Positions 17,251 to 26,904 of a stretch of 64,000 bases of DNA are shown piece by piece. The stretch is from Sphingobacterium kitahiroshimense (GTDB lineage: Bacteria > Bacteroidota > Bacteroidia > Sphingobacteriales > Sphingobacteriaceae). Location: assembly GCF_025961315.1 (NCBI RefSeq), contig NZ_JAOQNK010000001.1, forward strand, positions 6,014,001 through 6,078,000, in the 5' to 3' direction. Below the pieces are notes generated by a model that worked only from the letters and a program-made list of their open reading frames with translations, was not told the origin of the DNA and ran no database searches. Made by a program: the position numbers and the translations under genes. How positions within the stretch are numbered: position 1 is the stretch's first letter; each line of letters starts with the position of its first letter.

Positions 17251-17820
17251 TTAGCTAATGGTTTTTCGGATGCGGCTAAGCGATGTTGCTGTAATGCCTA
17301 AATAGGAGGCGAGCATCAGTTGTGGAATCCGGTTGGCTAATCCAGGGTAATGCGCTAAGAAATGTAAATAGCGTGTTTGTGCATTCTGCACCAACATATT
17401 GCTGCTTGCCCTCATTTTATTTTCGAGGACATAAGAGGTGATTTTGGAAAAGATGTCTGACCAGCCGGGAATGGTGGTGGCTAGCTCCATAAAATCTTTT
17501 TTAGAGAAAACGAGCAGTTTACAGTCGGTTACGGCTTCTATATATTCTGCTGAAGGTAACTCATCAATGAAACTGATTGTATCGGCAACGAAGCGATTTT
17601 CGTAAACGAAATAACGAGTGAAGCTATCTCCTGCTTTATTGTAATAACAGATTCTGAAAACTCCTTGGGTGACGTAGCCTATATCTCTTGCCACTTTACC
17701 CGCTTCAGAAAAAAAATCTCCTTTATTGATCTGTCTATGCTGTGCTTTAGCTAATATTAAAGCACATTGATTCTTGTTGAGTTGTCCAAATTTGAGCAGA
17801 TAATTGATCAAGTCTTCCAT
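17251..17820 (-). CDS. Crp/Fnr-family transcriptional regulator
   Basis: A 189-residue regulator with an N-terminal cyclic-nucleotide-binding-like beta barrel (about 20-110: INKGDFFSEAGKVARDIGYVTQGVFRICYYN and following strands) and a compact C-terminal helix-turn-helix (IPQLMLASYLGITATSLSRIRKTI). The canonical cAMP-contacting Arg-Ser pair is not evident, as in many Bacteroidota members, so the ligand is unknown. The palindrome 35 bp upstream of its start (17855-17868) and its twin before purA suggest that it regulates itself and purA. It is divergent from the large sensor kinase. Confidence 0.9.
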   Translation of the reverse strand: MEDLINYLLKFGQLNKNQCALILAKAQHRQINKGDFFSEAGKVARDIGYVTQGVFRICYYNKAGDSFTRYFVYENRFVADTISFIDELPSAEYIEAVTDCKLLVFSKKDFMELATTIPGWSDIFSKITSYVLENKMRASSNMLVQNAQTRYLHFLAHYPGLANRIPQLMLASYLGITATSLSRIRKTIS

Positions 17821-17854
17821 TTTTCAAAAATAATATTATGCAATTGATTTTAAG

Positions 17855-17868
17855 TTGTCAATTGGCAA
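17855..17868. promoter_or_regulatory. Crp-like operator before the Crp-family gene
   Basis: TTGTCAATTGGCAA differs by one base from the perfect palindrome at 17229-17242. It lies 35 bp upstream of the regulator's ATG, where an autoregulatory site is expected. Confidence 0.68.
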
Positions 17869-18129
17869 GATTTTACCTGAAATTTTAATTCTACAATCTT
17901 TCATGAATAATGGAATTTACACAGCTTTAAAGGTGTAATTGCACTTTATAACTTTGCTATGTTAGAGTTCTGCAAAGCATAAAATCTGAAAATTTGGGAA
18001 GTAAATGCTTCTGATATTGTAATTTAAGATTATTGCCGATTTTCATTTGTTATTTATTTAAAAGGAGAACTATTTTTGTTATTTTCACAATCTCAATGAA
18101 CACATCTATTTACTATATAATTTAAAGGC

Positions 18130-21100
18130 ATGGAGCAATACCCGGTCCCGGAAAATGAATTGGAGCGTATCCGCCAATTAAAATCTTATGAGCTATTGGG
18201 ATTGGGGAAAGACCCTGATCTTGATGTGTTTGCGCAGGCAGCCTGTCTCATAACAGACTGTCCAGCGGCACTTATTGCCATGATGGAGGAAGATACGCAG
18301 CGGATCCAGAGCTGTGTTGGTATGGAGTTGGATACTGTTGAAAGACGTAATACGGTATGTCAGTACACGATTATGAGTAAAGATGTACTTGTCATCGAAG
18401 ATACTTTTGAGGATCCAAGATCGGCCACCAATCCTTTGATCAGAGAGGGAAATATTCGTTTTTATGCGGGAGTACCTTTATTGGATGACGAAGGGCATGC
18501 ACTTGGTACGATCTGTGTCATCGGGTTTGAGCCTAAGTCATTATCTCTTAAGCAGGTAGATTCTTTAGGACAGCTTGGGAAAGCTGTAACCAAAATTCTC
18601 TTAGGGAAAAAGAGAAAGGTCCAGGCAGGATATTTTGAGGAAGTATTTCATATTACTAATAATATGATCTGCGTATTGGACGACCAATATCGGATAAAAG
18701 AACTGAATCCGGCTTTTTCTGAGGCACTTAATATTGAAAAGTCTAAGGTGTTAGGAGCCTCTTTTTTTACATTATTGGATAATCATGATGAAAGTTTTCA
18801 GCAGCGTCTGAAAAATCTGGCAAATATTACCGAAGGTATACAATATACAACAGTAACATCGAAGGATGGAGGTAGTGATGTTGTGATTGAATGGTACTTC
18901 AAGTACGATGCAGCAACGTTAGAAATTTTCGGATTTGGGAGAAATGTTACCAGTGAACGGGAGGAGCAATTAAAGTTAGCTGTTTCTGAACGGAAGTTTC
19001 GCAATTTTTTCGAGAATGCCATCGGTTTAATGAGTATGCACGACATGGAAGGTAATATTCTTGCTGTAAATGAGAAAGGCCGTAATCTTTTAAAGTATTC
19101 TGAGGAGGAAGCAAAGCATCTCAATCTAAAGCAACTTGTACCTACACATCACTTGCAGGCTTTCGATGATTATCTCAAACGTATTCTTCAAAATGGGGAG
19201 GATTCAGGTATGATGATTCTAAAATCGAAGGATGGCGAAAAAATCTATTGGCTATATCATAACATGCTCGAGCTGGATCCGGAAGGGAAACCTTATGTGG
19301 TTAGTACTGCACTTAATATGACGGAACGGATACAGCTTGAAAATGACCTCCTGCATACGAAACAGATTTTGGAGCAGACGAATACTGTTGCACAAGTCGG
19401 TGGATGGGAGGTTAATCTGGATCTACATCAGGTTTTTTGGTCCGATTCAACAAAATTGATTCATGGAGTAGGAAAAGATTTTGTTCCTAACTTTGATCAT
19501 GCCGTCGGATTTTTTGATGAAGACAGTCAGGTTAAGCTAATGGGAATTTTTGAGGAAGCAACGCAGCATGGTTGTTCTTTTGATGTTGAATTGCGATTGA
19601 GACAGCAAGAAGCTGAAATCATTTGGGTACGTGTTAAAGGAATTCCCGAGTTCGATAACGGAACCTGTAAGCGTGTTTTCGGTATTATACAAAATATTGA
19701 TACGAGTAAAAACCTTTACCTGGAATTGGAACGTAAGGAAGCGATGCTCCGAGCATTTGTGGATTATGTTCCGGCTTCTGTAGCGATGTTTGATCGGGAT
19801 TTTCGTTATGTATCCGTCAGCCATCAATGGATGGAAGACTTCCATAAAGATATGGATAATATTCTAGATCAGAATCTGTTTGATGTCTTTCCTAATATAC
19901 CGGAAAATAGAAAAAATATTTACTATGATGCTCTTGAGGGTAAATCTTATAAAAATGTCGATGAATTGATTGATGTTGATGACTATGAGGAACCACAGCA
20001 CTTTAATTGGGAAGTAAGACCTTGGAATTTGTCTGATGGTAGTGTTGGCGGTATTATTATTTTTACTCAAAATATCACCGAATCTGTCGCTGTAAATTTA
20101 GAATTGAAGAAAGCAAAAGAACTTGCGGACTTAGCGAGTAAAGCAAAGTCTGAATTTTTAGCTAATATGAGCCATGAGATCCGAACCCCTTTGAACGGTG
20201 TGATCGGATTTTCGGATCTGCTGCTCAAAACACCGTTGAACGATGTACAGAAGCAATACCTCAATTATATTAACGAGTCGGGAAGCAGTTTATTGAATAT
20301 TATCAATGACATCCTTGATTTTTCAAAAATTGAATCTGGAAAATTGGAACTGTATATCGATAAATTCAATGTATATGATTTGGCACATCAGGTAATCAAT
20401 GTCGTACTTTACCAAGCACAGCGCAAAGATGTCGAACTCTTATTAAATATTGAGCAGGGATTACCTGCTTCTATCTGGGTAGATGAGGCACGCATCAAGC
20501 AAATCTTGATCAATCTCTTGGGAAATGCCGTTAAATTTACGGAAAAGGGAGAGATCGAACTTAAGATCGAAAAGCGCAGCAGTGACGAAAGCAAAATTAA
20601 ATTACGTTTTTCTGTTCGTGATACTGGTATCGGTATTCCGGTAGAAAAACAGCAACGTATTTTTGATGCCTTTACCCAAGAAGACAGCTCTGTGAGCAAA
20701 CGTTATGGAGGCACCGGTTTAGGACTCACCATTTCCAATAATTTATTGAAATACATGGGAAGTAAACTTTGTCTGGAGAGTGAACTGAATAAAGGATCTG
20801 ATTTTTACTTTGATCTGGAAATCGCTTATGAAGAAGGTGGCATCGAAGAGGATGAGGAACTGCCTTTAAAACGCGTTCTTATTGTAGATGACAATGCCAA
20901 TAACCGTACGATTATACAGCATATGCTGACTTATAGAGGAGTTGATTCAGTACTTGCAGAGAATGGTCTGGCGGCTTTACAATTACTGATGAGCGGTGAA
21001 AGGTTTGATGTTATTTTAATGGATTATCACATGCCTATTCTCTCCGGATTGGAGACGATAGAAAAAATAAAGGAATTGTTTTATAAACAGGAGGAAAGTA

Positions 21101-22041
21101 TTCCACTCATTGTATTGCATACATCGTCGGAGGAGCATGAGGTCATTTCTGCTTTCAGGCAACAAGAACGCTCCTATTGTTTGCTTAAGCCTATTCGATC
21201 CGACGAACTTTATCTTACTTTACGTAAAGCTATACAGCAAAGTAAGGCTGATGTTAATCATTTGGGACAGGATAGTGATAGTGGAACAACGGTTTACCAA
21301 CAACAGGCTAGGGTTCTTTTAGCCGATGACAATTCTGTAAATATGGCGCTCAATCTGCGTATGATGGCGACTATTATGCCTAATGCTGAACTGATAGAGG
21401 TTACTAATGGAGGGGATGCAATCGAAAAATGCCTACATTCAAAGTTTGACCTTATCTTAATGGATGTGCAGATGCCTGGTGTAGATGGTATCGAAGCGAC
21501 CAAACAAATAAGGCTATTAACAGGTTATGCTGCTATACCTATTATTGGTATTACTGCTGGAAATGTCCGTGGAGAAAGAGAAAAATGTTTAGAGGCCGGT
21601 ATGTCTGAGTTTCTTCCTAAGCCGATAAGGCAACATGATCTGTACACGGTATTGCAGCAATTTATTCAGAAACAGGTGCTTGAACAAAAAGAAGATGCTG
21701 TGGTTGATGATCATCTAGATATGGATGCACTTAAGGAGCAGATTGGAGACGACGTTAGTTTTAAATCATTTTTCTTAGATCTTGTGATCAAAGAGATTAA
21801 GCAAGCATGGTTTCAATTGGAAAATGTCAGGGAATCGGAAGATATTGAACGAATGAAAGTGATCCTCCATAAATTGCGGGGAACAGCATCTACTGCGGGG
21901 CTTAAGAAACTGAGCATACTGACATCTAATCTGGAAAAAGAACTATCATCCAGTAACCCCAGCTTGGACTTGCTGGATGATATAAAGCAAGAAATTGAAA
22001 TAGGATTACAGTTAATAACGAACCTTTTAAACGAAAAGTAA
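18130..22041 (+). CDS. Hybrid sensor histidine kinase (GAF-PAS-HisKA-HATPase-REC-REC-HPt)
   Basis: A 1303-residue cytosolic sensor with no membrane segment. Domains in order: GAF (about 20-155), four PAS-like modules (about 175-660; a PAC-like end is visible at FGFGRNVTSEREEQ), HisKA with phospho-His 682 in MSHEIRTPLNG, HATPase (about 785-900, with N, G1 and G2 boxes such as DTGIGIP and GGTGLGL), receiver 1 with Asp965 (ILMDYHMP), receiver 2 with Asp1112 (ILMDVQMPG), and a C-terminal HPt domain with His1247 (ILHKLRGT). It therefore holds a whole phosphorelay in one chain. The next gene, 1 bp away, is a lone receiver that is the likely final acceptor. It heads the run of sensor, receiver, HEAT and synthase genes. 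Confidence 0.95.
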   Translation: MEQYPVPENELERIRQLKSYELLGLGKDPDLDVFAQAACLITDCPAALIAMMEEDTQRIQSCVGMELDTVERRNTVCQYTIMSKDVLVIEDTFEDPRSATNPLIREGNIRFYAGVPLLDDEGHALGTICVIGFEPKSLSLKQVDSLGQLGKAVTKILLGKKRKVQAGYFEEVFHITNNMICVLDDQYRIKELNPAFSEALNIEKSKVLGASFFTLLDNHDESFQQRLKNLANITEGIQYTTVTSKDGGSDVVIEWYFKYDAATLEIFGFGRNVTSEREEQLKLAVSERKFRNFFENAIGLMSMHDMEGNILAVNEKGRNLLKYSEEEAKHLNLKQLVPTHHLQAFDDYLKRILQNGEDSGMMILKSKDGEKIYWLYHNMLELDPEGKPYVVSTALNMTERIQLENDLLHTKQILEQTNTVAQVGGWEVNLDLHQVFWSDSTKLIHGVGKDFVPNFDHAVGFFDEDSQVKLMGIFEEATQHGCSFDVELRLRQQEAEIIWVRVKGIPEFDNGTCKRVFGIIQNIDTSKNLYLELERKEAMLRAFVDYVPASVAMFDRDFRYVSVSHQWMEDFHKDMDNILDQNLFDVFPNIPENRKNIYYDALEGKSYKNVDELIDVDDYEEPQHFNWEVRPWNLSDGSVGGIIIFTQNITESVAVNLELKKAKELADLASKAKSEFLANMSHEIRTPLNGVIGFSDLLLKTPLNDVQKQYLNYINESGSSLLNIINDILDFSKIESGKLELYIDKFNVYDLAHQVINVVLYQAQRKDVELLLNIEQGLPASIWVDEARIKQILINLLGNAVKFTEKGEIELKIEKRSSDESKIKLRFSVRDTGIGIPVEKQQRIFDAFTQEDSSVSKRYGGTGLGLTISNNLLKYMGSKLCLESELNKGSDFYFDLEIAYEEGGIEEDEELPLKRVLIVDDNANNRTIIQHMLTYRGVDSVLAENGLAALQLLMSGERFDVILMDYHMPILSGLETIEKIKELFYKQEESIPLIVLHTSSEEHEVISAFRQQERSYCLLKPIRSDELYLTLRKAIQQSKADVNHLGQDSDSGTTVYQQQARVLLADDNSVNMALNLRMMATIMPNAELIEVTNGGDAIEKCLHSKFDLILMDVQMPGVDGIEATKQIRLLTGYAAIPIIGITAGNVRGEREKCLEAGMSEFLPKPIRQHDLYTVLQQFIQKQVLEQKEDAVVDDHLDMDALKEQIGDDVSFKSFFLDLVIKEIKQAWFQLENVRESEDIERMKVILHKLRGTASTAGLKKLSILTSNLEKELSSSNPSLDLLDDIKQEIEIGLQLITNLLNEK

Positions 22042-22042
22042 T

Positions 22043-22399
22043 ATGTTGATTTTAATAGCGGAAGACGACGAATTGATTTTACGAACAATAGAACATAAAT
22101 TAATTAAAGAGGGGCATACTGTCATTTTAACACGCAATGGAAAGGAAGCTATTGAAAAGATCAGTGAGTTGGATCTTGATCTTGTTGTGACCGATATCAT
22201 GATGCCGTTTGCATCGGGTATCGAGATTTTGTCGGCCATGCACACAATAGGAAAAAAAATACCGGTCATTGTGCTTTCTAGCATGGGACAGGAGGAAGTT
22301 GTGACAGATGCATTTGATTTAGGGGCATCAGATTTTATGGTCAAACCTTTTAGTCCAAATGAACTGCTGCTGCGGATAAAACGTCTGACAGGTAAATAA
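22043..22399 (+). CDS. Stand-alone response-regulator receiver
   Basis: A 118-residue single receiver domain with no output domain. The acidic pocket is EDD (7-9), phospho-acceptor Asp51 in VVTDIMMP, the switch Ser at LSS (79-80) and Lys101 in VKPFSP. The start is one base after the stop of the sensor kinase, so the pair is translationally coupled and the kinase's HPt domain is the probable donor. With no DNA-binding domain, it should act by protein contact. The following HEAT-like membrane protein, 8 bp downstream, is a candidate partner; that is inference from position. Confidence 0.93.
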   Translation: MLILIAEDDELILRTIEHKLIKEGHTVILTRNGKEAIEKISELDLDLVVTDIMMPFASGIEILSAMHTIGKKIPVIVLSSMGQEEVVTDAFDLGASDFMVKPFSPNELLLRIKRLTGK

Positions 22400-22407
22400 A
22401 GGTTATT

Positions 22408-23475
22408 ATGTTTCAAAAAATAACACTTCACGAACTGGTATTGGCCATAATTATTGTATTTGTGCTGGTATTGCTATTGATTATTGCGGTATTGTTTTAT
22501 AGTTTTTATAAATACCGTGTTTTATCTAATAGACAAGTCTGGACACAGATCATTGAAAATAAGATTACTGAATCTATAGTGTTGGGACAGAATTTTGTTG
22601 AAAACGATGAATCCTTTGATATGCATCTGCGGGAACCAGCGTTCAGAAGTGTTTTTTTAGATCTTTTAGTGGCTTCAGAACGCAAATTTTCTGGTGTTGC
22701 CCGAGAAGAGATTACACATTTATTTTATAAGTTTAGTCTTGAGGATGAGGCTTGGCGTAATCTGATTAAAAAGAAAGCATATCACATAGCAGGAGGGATT
22801 CAGGAGCTGACCGCAATGCGTGTTTTACGTGCATTACCTACATTTACATCCTTGCTCGAGCACCGGGAGAAACAGGTATATTTAGAAGCACAGTATGGAA
22901 TAGTCAGTTTTAAAGGAGCTGAAGGTTTAAGTTTTTTAGACAACCTGAAGCATCCTCTTTCTGAGTGGCAACAGCTTCGTTTACTAAATTCTATTATTGA
23001 TATTCCCGATCCGCAAATTGTCAATATTACTTTATGGTTGCGAAGTGAAAATACATCTGTGGTTATTTTTACGCTGCGTTTAATGCGTAAATTCCAGATG
23101 TTGTCTTATTATAATGAAGTGCTAGAATTACTAGCGCATAATGATACTGCTGTAAAGCTACAGGTAGTGCGTACACTGGAGGCTTTTGAAAATAATAATA
23201 CGATGGAGCAATTGGTGAGCGCTTTTCCAGAAGAAACATTAGCCGTTCAAATTGAGATCCTAAAAGCAATGAAGGTGTCCAAGAGTCTGGAATGTGATGC
23301 GTTTTTGAAAAAACAGTTGTGGGAGCATCCAGCAGTTGCGATCAAAATCTGGTCCGCCGAAGTGTTGGTTAGTTTAGGGGAGCGTCAGTATTTACGGGAT
23401 ATGGCTTTGGATGAGAACACGCCGGATGAGTTTAAACATATTATTAACCACGCATTGCAGGAAAAAGTATGCTAG
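22408..23475 (+). CDS. Membrane-anchored HEAT-repeat-like protein
   Basis: A 355-residue protein with one N-terminal membrane helix (about residues 8-33) and a long alpha-helical repeat region on the cytosolic side. Repeats of paired helices are visible (for example AVKLQVVRTLEAFENNNTM and AVAIKIWSAEVLVSLGERQYL), matching HEAT/armadillo-like solenoids that serve as protein-interaction scaffolds. No catalytic motif. The start follows the receiver gene by 8 bp and the stop overlaps the start of the synthase gene by 7 bp (23469-23475), so it is coupled to both. I infer a link between the receiver and the glycosyltransferase, but this has not been shown. Confidence 0.8.
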   Translation: MFQKITLHELVLAIIIVFVLVLLLIIAVLFYSFYKYRVLSNRQVWTQIIENKITESIVLGQNFVENDESFDMHLREPAFRSVFLDLLVASERKFSGVAREEITHLFYKFSLEDEAWRNLIKKKAYHIAGGIQELTAMRVLRALPTFTSLLEHREKQVYLEAQYGIVSFKGAEGLSFLDNLKHPLSEWQQLRLLNSIIDIPDPQIVNITLWLRSENTSVVIFTLRLMRKFQMLSYYNEVLELLAHNDTAVKLQVVRTLEAFENNNTMEQLVSAFPEETLAVQIEILKAMKVSKSLECDAFLKKQLWEHPAVAIKIWSAEVLVSLGERQYLRDMALDENTPDEFKHIINHALQEKVC

Positions 23476-26400
23476 AATTTTCACATATTGTTTACGAAGT
23501 AGTGATCTGGATATTTCTTGTATATTCGGCCACTATATTTTTGATCTCTGCGTGGGTGGGTATCTATGCCTATGGTGCAGTAATACGTTATAAGCATGAT
23601 AATTCCTATACCGATTATAATCTCATTGCAACCAATGTCAATGCACCTCGTTTTAGCTTAATCGCCCCGGCCTATAATGAAGGTATGACCGTCGTTGAAA
23701 ATGTACGATCGTTATTATCGCTCTACTACCATAACCTAGAAATTATTATTGTTAATGATGGAAGTCGTGATGATTCTATGGAAAAGCTTATTGAAGCTTA
23801 TGCATTAGAATCTGTTCCGTTTTTTATACAAGGTGATCTAGAAACCAAAGAGATCCGCGGTATTTATAAAAGTAAAAATGCCGCTTTCAAAAAGCTGATT
23901 GTCGTTGATAAAGAGAATGGCGGGAAGGCAGATGCGCTCAATGTGGGGGTAAATATATCTTCTGGCGATTATATCGTCTGCATCGATGTGGACTGTATAC
24001 TAGAGCAGGATGCACTTTTAAAACTTGCAAAACCTTTCCTAGAGCAGACTGATAAAAGGGTCATTGCTTGTGGTGGCGTCATCCGTTTAGCTAATAACTG
24101 CCGTATAGAAAATGGTAAAGTAGTTGACGTTAACCTTCCTAAATCTTGGCTTGGACGTACACAGGCTTTGGAATATATTCGTGCTTTTGTATTGGGAAGA
24201 ATGGCTTGGTCCCGAGCTTCTGGTCTTATCTTGATTTCAGGGGCTTTTGGGGCTTTTGATAAGCAGATTGTACTAGCCTGTGGTGGATATGACAGTAAAA
24301 CTGTAGGTGAAGATATGGAACTGGTGGTACGCATGCGCCGTTATATGGAAGAACAGAAACTTCCTTATGAAGTGGTCAACATACCGGATCCATTATGTTG
24401 GACTGAGGTGCCTGAGTCTAAGGAGATTTTGAAAAAGCAGCGGAATCGCTGGATGAGAGGTACCATGGAAACACTTTGGAAGCACCGTAAGCTTATGTTC
24501 AACCCGAAGTACGGACGGTTAGGAATGGTCAGTATGCCCTATTGGTTTTTCTTTGAATTCCTTGGTCCTGTAATTGAATTTTCAGGATATATTATTTTTC
24601 TGATTTTTCTTTTTCTCGGTATTATAAACTGGCCATTTTTCTTTGCACTCTTTGCGCTGGTTATTTCATCGGGGATCTTATATTCTATTTACGCTATTTT
24701 GGTCGACTTGGTGAGTCACCAGGTGTATACCAAGAAACAAGATCTTTCCAAATTGATAGTTACAGCTATTTTGGAACCTTTTTATTTCCATCCAATTGTA
24801 GTCGGTGCAGGTGTACGCGGTGTGGTGGATTATTTTCGTAAACAGCATAGCTGGGGCGATATGAAACGTCAGGGTTTTCAGCAAGGGGCTGAAGATATTC
24901 CATTTTTTAAACGGATTGGTCTACAGTTGCGTATTGGATTGAAAAATTATGGTGCTGTAAGCCTTGTGTTTTTAGTGTTGTATATGCTTTCTGTCGCTGT
25001 AGAATGGTGGTGGTATAACGGGCAATTTCCACAATTAGGTCAATCAAATGGTTTAATACCACTTCTTTTGAATAATCTCGTTTTCGCTTTTCAGATACTA
25101 AGTGGTTGCGGTCTTGTGTATCTGATAGTACAACTTGTTCATCTTTCAGTAGCCAGGATATTATCCATCGTGTTATTATCTTTTGTCGTGGTAATGCAAT
25201 ATATTTTATTTTTATATTTTGCAGAATCACGCAATTTGTTGGGAGCGGATATGTTTTATTATAATACTGCCGAGATGATGCAAATTTTGGAAGCGAGTGG
25301 TATGCTGAGTTTTACCAATATCGCTTTATTAATCTTGCTCGTCGCATGTGCCTATATTCCTTTTTGGATAGCGTCGAAAAAAACGATTAAGAGCACCTAT
25401 GTAGGCCTAAGTATGCTATTTTTAGGAGTTATTGTAAGTTTTATTCCTGTAGACCGCTTTAAGGTTTTTAAGATATCTGGTGATGAGTTTGCTCAAAATG
25501 CTGCTCGTAGTAAATGGCGTTATTTTCTAAATTCTAATGTCACCAATTATATCGAAGAACATCCGGGAATGTTGGTATTTGGAGCAGAAAAAGAGACGTC
25601 AGGGGAAAACCAAAGCTATCCTTTTCTTCGAAATGAAGATACAAAGGACATATTAGGGACCTACTTTCAAAAAAGTTCATCTGTCCCAAATTTGGTCATT
25701 ATTGTGGTCGAAGGATTAGGGCATGCCTATAGTTCTCCTTCAGGGTATATCGGAAATTTTACACCTTTTTTAGATTCTTTATCGAAGAAGTCCTTGTATT
25801 GGGAGAATAATTTAAGTTCTTCAGGCAGAACTTTTTCTGTTTTGCCGACATTGACAGGATCGTTGCCCTTTGCTTCGCATGGCTTCTTAGAACAGGATAC
25901 TCTACCGGCACATTTTAACCTGTTCAATATCTTAAAAGCAAATGGATTCAATACAGGTTTTTTCTATGGCGGTAATTCAAAGTTTGATTTCATGGAAAAA
26001 TTCATGACTTACAGTAAAGTGGATACTTTGGTCGATCAGTGGTCTTATGCCGAACCATATAAAAAGCTTCCCGAAAAAGGGGGAGAAAGTTGGGGGTATG
26101 AGGATCAAGCGGTATTCGCAAAAATGTTGGAGGTACAGAAAGTGCAGCAGACACCTTACTTTCATCTTTTGTTAACGCTCTCTACCCACAATCCTTTTCT
26201 AATCAATAATGCTGCTTTTTATGAAAAACTTTTTGATAAGCGGTTAGCTCTGGGCGATCTGACACCTGATCGCAAAAAATGGGCTTTGCAAAACCGGAAG
26301 CAACTGGTGTCTGTATTGAACTTGGACGATGCATTGCAACAGTTTTTCATGGATTATCAAAAGCGGGCAGATTTCGCTAATACGATCTTTATTATAACCG

Positions 26401-26891
26401 GTGATCACGCTATGCCTGAGATTCCTTTAGAAAGTAAAATTGATCGCTATCATGTTCCATTAATGATTTATTCACCATTACTAAAGGCGGCACATACTTT
26501 CCGTCATAAGGTAAGTCACTTTGATGTGACACCTTCTCTGCTTGCTTTTTATCGTAATAATTATCAGGTGAATACCCCAGGACAGGTAACCTGGATAGGC
26601 CGTGGTCTGGAGATCGGAGCTTCTGCTAAAGGAAATGGAGCAGCGATGATGCAAAGTAAGAATCAGTTGATTGACTTTGTCTATGGTGACTACCATATTT
26701 CGGATGGCCAGTTGTATAAATTAGATGCAACACTTAATGAGGAACCTCTTTCTGAGGGTTCGGAGCGTGATCTGCTCATCAAGCGTTTCGAACTGTTTAA
26801 GCGTCAGAATAAGCAATTCTATACTAAGAAACAGCTACTGCCTGACAGTATTTTTAAGAATTATTTTAAGCAAACGATATCAAAACACTAA
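23469..26891 (+). CDS. GT2 processive synthase fused to an LtaS-type sulfatase-fold domain
   Basis: A 1140-residue membrane fusion. The first half is a BcsA/PgaC-like family 2 synthase: N-terminal helix, NDGS with Asp97, DVD at 173-175, catalytic GED (Glu281-Asp282), and QRNRW at 324-328, followed by membrane helices (about 355-420). The second half resembles lipoteichoic-acid synthase LtaS/MdoB-type proteins: five predicted helices (about 498-660), then an extracytoplasmic alkaline-phosphatase-fold domain. That domain shows the metal-binding Glu748 (VVEGLG), a probable nucleophile Thr788 (SGRTFSVLPT), STHNPF, and GDH (Asp979-His980). The architecture suggests that a glycan is made, exported and modified by one chain. 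Both modules keep their key residues. The polymer and head group are unknown. The stop overlaps the convergent YaiO-type gene by 4 bp. Confidence 0.9.
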   Translation: MLEFSHIVYEVVIWIFLVYSATIFLISAWVGIYAYGAVIRYKHDNSYTDYNLIATNVNAPRFSLIAPAYNEGMTVVENVRSLLSLYYHNLEIIIVNDGSRDDSMEKLIEAYALESVPFFIQGDLETKEIRGIYKSKNAAFKKLIVVDKENGGKADALNVGVNISSGDYIVCIDVDCILEQDALLKLAKPFLEQTDKRVIACGGVIRLANNCRIENGKVVDVNLPKSWLGRTQALEYIRAFVLGRMAWSRASGLILISGAFGAFDKQIVLACGGYDSKTVGEDMELVVRMRRYMEEQKLPYEVVNIPDPLCWTEVPESKEILKKQRNRWMRGTMETLWKHRKLMFNPKYGRLGMVSMPYWFFFEFLGPVIEFSGYIIFLIFLFLGIINWPFFFALFALVISSGILYSIYAILVDLVSHQVYTKKQDLSKLIVTAILEPFYFHPIVVGAGVRGVVDYFRKQHSWGDMKRQGFQQGAEDIPFFKRIGLQLRIGLKNYGAVSLVFLVLYMLSVAVEWWWYNGQFPQLGQSNGLIPLLLNNLVFAFQILSGCGLVYLIVQLVHLSVARILSIVLLSFVVVMQYILFLYFAESRNLLGADMFYYNTAEMMQILEASGMLSFTNIALLILLVACAYIPFWIASKKTIKSTYVGLSMLFLGVIVSFIPVDRFKVFKISGDEFAQNAARSKWRYFLNSNVTNYIEEHPGMLVFGAEKETSGENQSYPFLRNEDTKDILGTYFQKSSSVPNLVIIVVEGLGHAYSSPSGYIGNFTPFLDSLSKKSLYWENNLSSSGRTFSVLPTLTGSLPFASHGFLEQDTLPAHFNLFNILKANGFNTGFFYGGNSKFDFMEKFMTYSKVDTLVDQWSYAEPYKKLPEKGGESWGYEDQAVFAKMLEVQKVQQTPYFHLLLTLSTHNPFLINNAAFYEKLFDKRLALGDLTPDRKKWALQNRKQLVSVLNLDDALQQFFMDYQKRADFANTIFIITGDHAMPEIPLESKIDRYHVPLMIYSPLLKAAHTFRHKVSHFDVTPSLLAFYRNNYQVNTPGQVTWIGRGLEIGASAKGNGAAMMQSKNQLIDFVYGDYHISDGQLYKLDATLNEEPLSEGSERDLLIKRFELFKRQNKQFYTKKQLLPDSIFKNYFKQTISKH

Positions 26892-26904
26892 AAGGTTTTG
26901 ATAT
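26877..26904. terminator. Hairpin across the overlapping convergent stop codons
   Basis: A perfect 10-bp stem (ATATCAAAAC with GTTTTGATAT) around an 8-nt loop. The loop contains the overlapping stop codons of the fusion gene and the YaiO-type gene, so the terminator-like structure is built from coding ends of both. Confidence 0.6.
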
